A stretch of DNA of 64,000 nt, from assembly GCA_027559495.1 (NCBI GenBank), contig JAMXSV010000028.1:2170001-2234000 (forward strand), read 5' to 3'. A program made the position numbers and the translations under genes. The notes below the pieces were generated by a model. That model was not told where the DNA came from. It saw nothing but the letters and a program-made list of their open reading frames with translations, and searched no databases. How positions within the stretch are numbered: position 1 is the stretch's first letter; the number at the start of each line of letters is the position of its first letter. The stretch is from Aurifilum marmelostoma. Lineage: Eukaryota; Ascomycota; Sordariomycetes; Diaporthales; Cryphonectriaceae. Of the stretch, positions 57,198 to 64,000 are shown in pieces.

Positions 57198-58313
57198 GCT
57201 TGACGAAAAGCCCAAATTATTGGCTTCTACCATTCGACACCCCATTCGGCATCGATGCTTACCTGGGTATCAAGTGTTTGAGTATCAAGCGGTCAAGAGC
57301 GGACAACGATACGATACTTGAAGAAACCTCAATAGTCACAACGCCAATCCTTTTGCTTTCACGTCCGCTCGAAGGGGCTCATTCGCCTCAGCGACGTTGC
57401 CGAAGGACCTACAGGCGATGGCTGTTCTGTCTCCTGGTTGCCGCGCTCTCAACTCTCAGCTCCAGAGACTCAACTTGTGTATCTGGAGGACCTCCGCAAT
57501 CTCTGGCATTGAGTTGTCGCCTCCTGTTCGAGATCGGAAACCATCCCATGGTCTACGAAGACGTCGAGATTACAACCTACGTTGCGAGCAAAGGTAACCG
57601 ATACGCCGTCATGATAGCAATAACGGAGTAGCATACCGAACGGCAATCACGTCACCAAAGTTGATTATAAAGCATGCTGCTCTCATGTCTTCTCATGCTG
57701 TCGTACATGAACATCAGACCGCTTCAGGAGGGCAGGCGAAAGCATGAGAACCTAAGTCGTTTATGCCTAAAGGCCAAAAAAGTTCGGTGTAAAGTGCATC
57801 GTGTACTGGTCAATGATCCAAGGCCTGGCATTATTGTAACTTGTTTGATACAGCATTCTTCAACAAAACTTTTCCGAAAATGTTGTTCTTTTTTCTTTTC
57901 GGTACCTCTCCTATAGTTTTGTTGGCTTGCTCTTATTTCAGCACATATTTAGACGATTTGCTCTGCACTTGGGTGTTGGGGTGTTGTACTGTGGTAGAGA
58001 TAGTGGAAATGTTGGGACCCCCCCCCCCACCCATGGTTGGCCACCGTCTCGAGAGCATTAAGCTCTCACCCCTGTCCGATGACGACCCCGCTAGAGACGT
58101 ATTGACCCCACCTGCCCACCTTCTAGAGTGGCGTCCGTCCATTAAGTGCTAAAAGCTCCTGATGAATTGGCAAGACACCTTCTGTAGGTTGTGGTATTTA
58201 TTTACATTGCAGAACCTCCTCCCAACACAACCCCCCAAACCTCTCTTGTGGTGACAGGACTCCCCTAGATTCTGCCCAGACTCTCTATTCGCATCACTCG
58301 CAATCCTGCCAAG
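57198..58313. other. Intergenic region between REX2 and PGM2
   Basis: Contains a C9-10 run at about 58020-58029 and the C/A-rich leader of PGM2 just before its ATG. Short ORFs only. No gene. Confidence 0.55.
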
Positions 58314-58608
58314 ATGGTCAAGGAAATTCAATTCGAGTCCTTCCAGGACCAGAAGCCCGGAACGTAGGTCACGATAGCTTCACCCCACCCCGCAGTCTCT
58401 CCCCCCTTTTCTGGCGGGTGCTTCCCTAGACGTCAACCACACCAGCTCGGCCGGATAGCTTCGTTACTGACACCCCCTCCAGGTCAGGTCTTCGGAAGAA
58501 GGTGACTGTCTTCCAGAAGCCTCACTACAGTGAATCCTTCGTCACCAGCATCCTCCTGTCGATTCCTGAGGGTGTCCAGGGTCAGTCCTCTTCCACTCCC
58601 CCTGACCT

Positions 58609-58647
<39 letters not shown>

Positions 58648-60271
58648 CGCAAGCTGAATCATACTGAACCGAGCAATCTATAGGATCATTCCTTGTCATT
58701 GGTGGTGATGGCCGCTTCTGGAACCCCGAGGTCATCCAGCTGATCGCCAAGATTGGTGCTGCCTATGGTGTCAAGAAGCTGCTCATCGGCCAGAACGGCA
58801 TCCTGTCCACACCCGCTGCTAGCCACGTCATCAGGAAGAGAAAGGCCACCGGTGGTATCCTCCTGACTGCCAGCCACAACCCTGGTGGTAAGCATTCTTC
58901 CAGTGTCACTCTGTCAAGGAGAAAGGGGGAAAACCACTCGAGTACTGATCGTATTGAACGCCAGGCCCCACGAACGATTTCGGTATCAAGTACAACCTTG
59001 CCAACGGTGGCCCGGCCCCTGAGTCCGTCACAAACAAGATCTACGAGACCTCCAAGACTCTCACTTCCTACAAGATCGAAGACATCCCCGAGGTCGACAT
59101 CTCGACCATTGGCACCAAGACCTACGGATCCCTCGAGGTCGAGATCATCGACAGCGTCGCCGACTATACACAGATGCTGAAGGACATCTTCGACTTCCCC
59201 TTGATCAAGAAGTTTTTCACCGAACACCCCGACTTCAAGGTCCTCTTCGATGGCCTGCACGGCGTCACTGGTCCTTATGGCAAGGCTATCTTCGAGGAGG
59301 AGCTGGGTCTGGCCGGCTCCACCCAGAACTGCGTGCCCTCGCCCGACTTCAACGGTGGTCACCCTGACCCCAACCTCGTCTACGCCCACAGCCTCGTCGA
59401 GGTCGTCGAGAAGAACAAGATCCCCTTCGGCGCGGCTTCCGATGGTGATGGTGACCGGAACATGATCTACGGCGCTGGTGCCTTTGTCTCCCCTGGTGAC
59501 AGCTTGGCCATTATCGCCCACTATGCCGACCTCATTCCCTACTTCAAGAAGCAGGGTGTCTACGGTCTGGCTCGTTCCATGCCCACCTCTGGCGCTGTCG
59601 ACCTCGTCGCAAAGAAGCAGGGAAAGAACTGCTACGAGGTGCCCACGGGCTGGAAGTTCTTCTGCGCCCTCTTTGACGCCGACAAGCTGTCTATCTGCGG
59701 CGAGGAGTCCTTCGGCACCGGCTCTAACCACGTCCGCGAGAAGGATGGCCTGTGGGCTGTCGTTGCCTGGCTGAACATCATCGCTGGGCTTGGTGTTGCC
59801 AACCCTGGTGCCACCCCCAGCATCAAGCAGATCCAGAAGGACTTCTGGAACGAGTACGGCCGCACCTTCTTCACGCGCTACGACTACGAGAATGTCGATT
59901 CTGATGGCGCCAACAAGGTCGTCGGCGTGCTCAAGGACCTTGTCGCCGACAAGAGCTTCATCGGCAGCAAGGTTGAGGGCCGCACCGTCGTCGATGCCGG
60001 CAACTTCTCCTACACCGACCTCGACGGCTCGGTCTCTTCTGGCCAGGGCTTGTACGCCAAGTTCGACTCCGGCAGCCGCATCGTCGTGCGTCTGTCTGGC
60101 ACCGGCTCCTCTGGTGCCACCATTCGCCTGTACATTGAGCAGCACACTTCGGACTCTTCCAAGTACGACCTCGACGCGCAGGACTTCCTCAAGCCTGAGA
60201 TCAAGTTTGCGACCGATCTCCTCAAGTTCAAGGAGTTTGTTGGACGTGACGAGCCCGACGTCAAGACATAA
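58314..60271 (+). CDS. PGM2: Phosphoglucomutase
   Basis: Interconverts glucose-1-phosphate and glucose-6-phosphate, feeding glycolysis and UDP-glucose synthesis; cytosolic. Exons are 58314-58363, 58483-58580, 58684-58887 and 58965-60271, coding 552 aa, close to the usual fungal length. N-terminal strand VTVFQKPHYSESFV and IGGDGRFWN are present. The phosphoserine loop TASHNPGGPTNDFG is split by intron 3. The Mg-binding DGDGDRN, the sugar-binding GEESFGTGSNHVREKDG and the phosphate-binding RLSGTGSSGATIR complete the four signature loops. Intron 2 contains a (CA)n microsatellite. The body of exon 4 uses C/G-ending codons heavily, as in highly expressed genes. The call is very firm. Confidence 0.97.
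58611..58646. repeat. (CA)18 microsatellite in PGM2 intron 2
   Basis: Perfect CA run of 36 nt inside intron 2 (58581-58683). It should be polymorphic between strains. Confidence 0.95.
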
Positions 60272-61017
60272 GCTGGGCCTGGCTGCTATACATGTAGTGG
60301 TGTAACCGAGCCCTGAACACTGCAGACTGAAGCACCTGTTCCTCCTTTTTCCTCCTCTTTCCGTCCACCAAACCACGAGCCCTGATAAATAAAATCAAAA
60401 AAACAAATACGAATTGGAACCCAGTGCACACGGTGAACAGTAAGATGCGGTGTGCATGTGAATCGAGTTGATATGATATTCATTCTGTAGATTTTTCGAA
60501 CTTGAACGCTGCGCTGACGCTCGACATATTGATCGGCTAACTTAAAACCAGACAGTTCAGTCCTGTACTTGTGCTCTCGGGCAATCCTTTCATAATGTGA
60601 CAGTATCGAGAGCTGCCATTCATTACAGTTATGGGCATTCGCGCCCTTCAAGCCCCTTACAAGACCATTTGTAAAGTAACAGAAAGAAGAAGCAGTAAAA
60701 AACACCAGGGAATTCCAAAGAGTAAATAAATAAAAGAAGCAAAGGGGGGTATCATTGTGCAATCTGCCCGCGATTTTCGCTTCCAGAGGAATCAGTTTCA
60801 TTTCCCCCACCTCCCACTGCCTGTAAATGTCAACAAATTTGTGTTACAGGTCGTTGATTCTGTTGTGTATTCATTCTTCCTTCTCTCGTTACGTCATTGT
60901 CGTTCTCGTCATCGATCAAGTCGTAAGATTCGTCAGTTGTGTTGGAGTTGAGTGGGTAGCTTGGCAAAGAAAGAAAATGGAAAATAACAAAATAAAAAGA
61001 CGTGTCGGAAGACTGTG

Positions 61018-61057
<40 letters not shown>

Positions 61058-61270
61058 GTGATTTGGATTAAAAGAAACATTAGGAGATTGCAGATGTTCG
61101 CGTATCAGCAAACTGGGACAAAAAAAAAAAAAAGAAGACGGATTGATGTTGGGATAGGCCATGTATAGGCCCGGCGGTATACGGTGTGACAGCTGCACTC
61201 TTGCCCCTTGCCACAATGGATAAAGGGGCAGCATAGGTTGTTTTTCTGGACACAGTGGTCTTTGGCGGTC
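60272..61270. other. Convergent intergenic region with TG and A runs
   Basis: 1.0 kb between the 3' ends of PGM2 (+) and the unknown gene (-). It holds a (TG)n microsatellite (61021-61055) and an A run (61120-61133). No gene seen. Confidence 0.65.
61021..61055. repeat. (GT)n microsatellite
   Basis: Uninterrupted GT dinucleotide run of about 35 nt between convergent 3' ends. Confidence 0.95.
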
Positions 61271-63263
61271 TTAGGTTGCGAAAGAAGGGCCTGCGATGCA
61301 GTCACCTTCGACTTCGGATACATGGCCAGAACCGGCGATAGACGGGGTAAAGAGTTGCTCAAACTCGTCGGCAGCTGTGCGCGATGCTGTCAGTATCAAT
61401 TATCATGCCTCGCCATGGTTGTCTGTCTACCGTGTGCATATGTACAGCAAAAGGAGAGGAGAGACCCTTGAGGTGATGAGGGACCGTACCATGCTTGCTG
61501 AGAAAATAGATTTCAAAAGCACCGAGTCTGTTCTTTCGCATCCTTGACTCCCGATACTTCTGACAGAAGACGTAGAGCTGGATGTCTCTGACATGGAAGA
61601 TGTGATTCGAGACGCGGACGAGCCACTTGGGAGAGGCGGAGATGTGGGTAACTGCGCACACAAACACGCATTAGTAAATTCTAGGAGAATGCAGGGAGAG
61701 AGGGAACAGAAAGAGGAGAGAGGACAATACTCACCAAAGGCAGTCCATACCGGACACATCCTGAGCTCGCCGTTCCATACGGCAGCTTGCAGTCGGACCC
61801 CACCGCTCCGTTCCTCCTTGAATACGCAGAGGCTGTGCCTGTAGTCGTCGTCGACAATCTGACTGAAAAGAGTGAACGCACATGTGTTAGTGGCCTTGGG
61901 AATCCATAATAATAGCTGTCTAGGGTGGGAAATAGCAAAATGAGGACTTACGCTTGAAATTGCAAGGTCTCCCCCTTCAGTCTGAACTCTTGCTCGCCCA
62001 TGGCCGGGGCGAGAGGATTCCGGCACTTCAGAGCCGTGAAGGTGCAGTAGAAGAGCACGAGTTCTGTGATCCGATGTTAGAACAGGGTCAACAAGGGAAA
62101 AGAGGATGTCCGCATAGTGACAATGACGAGAGGGACGAAAGGGATTGTGTCTACTTACCCTCCCAAGTCACGAAACTCAGCACCGCCCAGGTCTTCCACG
62201 CCGACGTCGACCGGCTCCATCTCTTCAGAGCTAGCGAATTCCCATCCCGCTGGATCCAGACCTGGTCATGGCCCCTCCACGTGAAGTACTGGGCGCCACC
62301 ACTGTACACCCGAATCTCGACATATGGAATGTCTTGGGTGTCAAGGAGGAACTTGACACACAACCTGTCCGAGTCAAAGGACCGCCGCATAAGCGTCTTG
62401 CGCGCCTTGGGCCGGCTCTGGTCCCACGCGGGCAACAACGGCTGATACACGCGCGACTTCTCAGGTCCGGGGATGTCGGTGCGCGAGCTGAGCGGGATGG
62501 CAAAGACCTGTTCGCACCAGTGGACCCGCTCGTGCGGCAGTGGGATGACGATGGCGGTGTCGTGGAACTGGCGGTTGACGAGCTGGTTCGAGGTAGCATT
62601 GGCGACGGCGGCAGCAGTGGTAGCGGTCGGAGCCTGTACTGGTGCTGGAATGCCGCGGAGTTCGCGAAGCTCGAGGATCTTGTGCCGCAGCATCTCGAGC
62701 TGGCCCTGGTCGAAGTGCTTGTCGCGCGTGAGCAGGCAGCGAAGCAGCCGCAGGAACTGGTTGTACAAGATGAAGCGCTGCGGCAGAGGGATGCCGCGGA
62801 CCTCCTTCATCATGTCATGGTACATCTTGCGCCAGCGCATCTCTCGCGAGATTGTCTTTTCGTCGTAGTGCGTCGTGATGTCCCGGAGGGTCTTGGACAT
62901 ACACGGGAGCAGGACGTTCAGGTGGTTCGACACGATAGGCGCACGGGACTTGTGCGCGCCGCTCTGGCTGGCCAACTCCCGGAGGCGTTGCGAGGATCCT
63001 CGGATCTCCTCGATCAAGGCGATCATGTGCCCGTGAAAGGACTTATCGAGAGCACCTCGGAGTCCGTCAAGACCTAAAAGAGTCGTGAGTCTTCACTGTA
63101 GTCTACAAAGATGAAGCGGTTGGAGGGTTTTTTTGGGAGGGGGGGTTTTTTTTGGCGTACCCATCGCTACTCTCTCTGCTCTCTCTGCCTCGAACCAGCA
63201 GCCATCGAAGAGGTCGCTCTGTTGAGGCATTGCTCTTACTGCGGGGTCGTAAACCCAGGTCAT
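61271..63263 (-). CDS. Unrecognised six-exon protein
   Basis: I do not recognise the family. Minus-strand exons 63263-63161, 63073-62159, 62063-61952, 61862-61735, 61651-61490 and 61374-61271 join in frame to give 507 aa starting MTWVYDPAVRAMPQQSDLF. Borders are all GT-AG and each junction preserves the frame, which is good evidence for a real gene. The N-terminal half is helical and basic (about 60-170, ending in KILELRELRGIPAPV). A beta-rich second half follows, with DTAIVIPLPHERVHWCEQVF, YVEIRVYSGGAQYFTWRG, a segment around LVLFYCTFTALKCR, QIVDDDYRHSLCVFKEE and PKWLVRVSNHIFHVRDIQL. It has no signal peptide and no membrane segment. The last exon is short and acidic (EFEQLFTP). Probably a soluble intracellular fungal protein. 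Confidence 0.8.
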
Positions 63264-64000
63264 TTTGAGGGTGCACAGAAGCGGCTGTCAAACTCGGCAG
63301 ATTCGCGTCTCGAGACGAGTATGCGCAGTCACAGTTGGATGAAGATGACGATGAATTTTCTCAAAACGAATTCGAGATGTCCGATATCCAGAGATACATT
63401 GATTGAGCCTTCGTCCGGCTCACATGATGATGAAAGGATTGCTTGGGTTGACCATTGGTCAGTATGGCGCAAACCTCTGTCACTGGTGGTTCGCCGCGAG
63501 GAAACTTCAGCAGTCTCTCTCTTATGCAATGCGTTGTTGGTCTCGTGTCGGCTTCTACCTTTCGAAGAACAGAGGGGTTCGTACGTTTGTGTGATTATCC
63601 GAGAGGCTTTGGAGCGATTTCTCTGGTTTTTAAAATAAGGTTCTCAAGCAAAAAGAGTGTGTTCCTGGAGAAGTCCTGGAGAAGGCCGAATGCAGGTCTG
63701 AACTGTCACAACCCGAAGAGACGCAAAGCTGCCCGGCGCTCCGCACCGACATGCATAACGCGGTAGAGGGACCAAATCGACGACGGCATGGGCTAATAAG
63801 CACCATGAACTGTCCAACAACGACCACCGAATAAAAACGAGGGGTCACCTCCCGCAGCGTGACATCCACCGCACTATGCACCTCCGGCGATCGTGGGTTG
63901 GTCGGAAACCACTTGCTTTGCGGCTCTGCGTTGCCTCTGACGTGTCAATCAGCCGACGAAGAGGTGCTCTCCTGCAAGTGGTTCCCACCCCCTCCTCCTG
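63264..64000. other. Right-edge flank, no gene seen
   Basis: Upstream of the unknown minus-strand gene, so it includes its promoter. ORFs at 63111-63766 on the plus strand overlap each other and lack coding features. A gene could begin beyond the window edge. Confidence 0.5.

Noticed and set aside
58763..60376. 537-codon ORF on the minus strand opposite PGM2
   Set aside because: It is the antisense shadow of a strongly codon-biased gene; its repetitive valine/glycine/aspartate composition is what such shadows give, and PGM2 itself has all its motifs.
1..64000. tRNA, rRNA, CRISPR or intact transposon
   Set aside because: Reading by eye found no convincing cloverleaf, no direct-repeat/spacer array and no transposase or reverse transcriptase frame; tRNAscan-SE and a repeat library would be needed to exclude small RNA genes.

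Overview
The window is nuclear DNA from a filamentous ascomycete (Pezizomycotina). Genes are dense and often divergently paired. Most are split by 50-100 bp GT-AG introns, and first exons can be as small as 8 and 14 nt. The housekeeping set (Sla1, Cog8, Hem25, Nop12, Sds3/Dep1, Coa3, Pta1/symplekin, Rex2, Pgm2) is fungal in character. A Sordariomycete is my best guess from overall protein resemblance, but this was not tested. Intron borders were set by hand from splice consensus plus reading-frame continuity.

Left part (1-30.2 kb), conserved core genes: a Golgi/ER nucleotide-sugar transporter (5' end at or beyond the window edge), AMP deaminase, the endocytic scaffold SLA1, a small glycine-rich secreted protein, a TLC-domain membrane protein, COG8, the mitochondrial glycine carrier HEM25, an unrecognised gene, NOP12, an Sds3/Dep1 Rpd3-complex subunit, COA3 and PTA1.

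Middle part (about 31.6-50.8 kb), a secondary-metabolite cluster. An intact highly reducing polyketide synthase (KS-AT-DH-cMT-ER-KR-ACP, about 2605 aa) is divergent from an FSH1-type serine hydrolase. Next come a rhodopsin-domain (Pth11-like) seven-helix protein, a SAM methyltransferase, a second alpha/beta hydrolase and a membrane-anchored cytochrome P450. The synthase ends at its ACP without a release domain, so the adjacent FSH1 hydrolase is the natural candidate for product off-loading in trans, as LovG does for LovB. The methyltransferase and P450 would be tailoring enzymes. No transcription factor or efflux pump is visible. TpA-rich, gene-free stretches lie on both sides (about 30.8-31.1 and 50.9-51.3 kb). 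A 145-bp higher-order minisatellite sits inside the cluster at about 47.8-48.1 kb. The cluster is the most likely novel system here.

Right part (51.6-64 kb): a six-cysteine small secreted protein just outside the cluster, a Gfo/Idh/MocA oxidoreductase, oligoribonuclease REX2, phosphoglucomutase PGM2 and a six-exon gene of unknown function. I saw no rRNA, tRNA, CRISPR or intact transposon.
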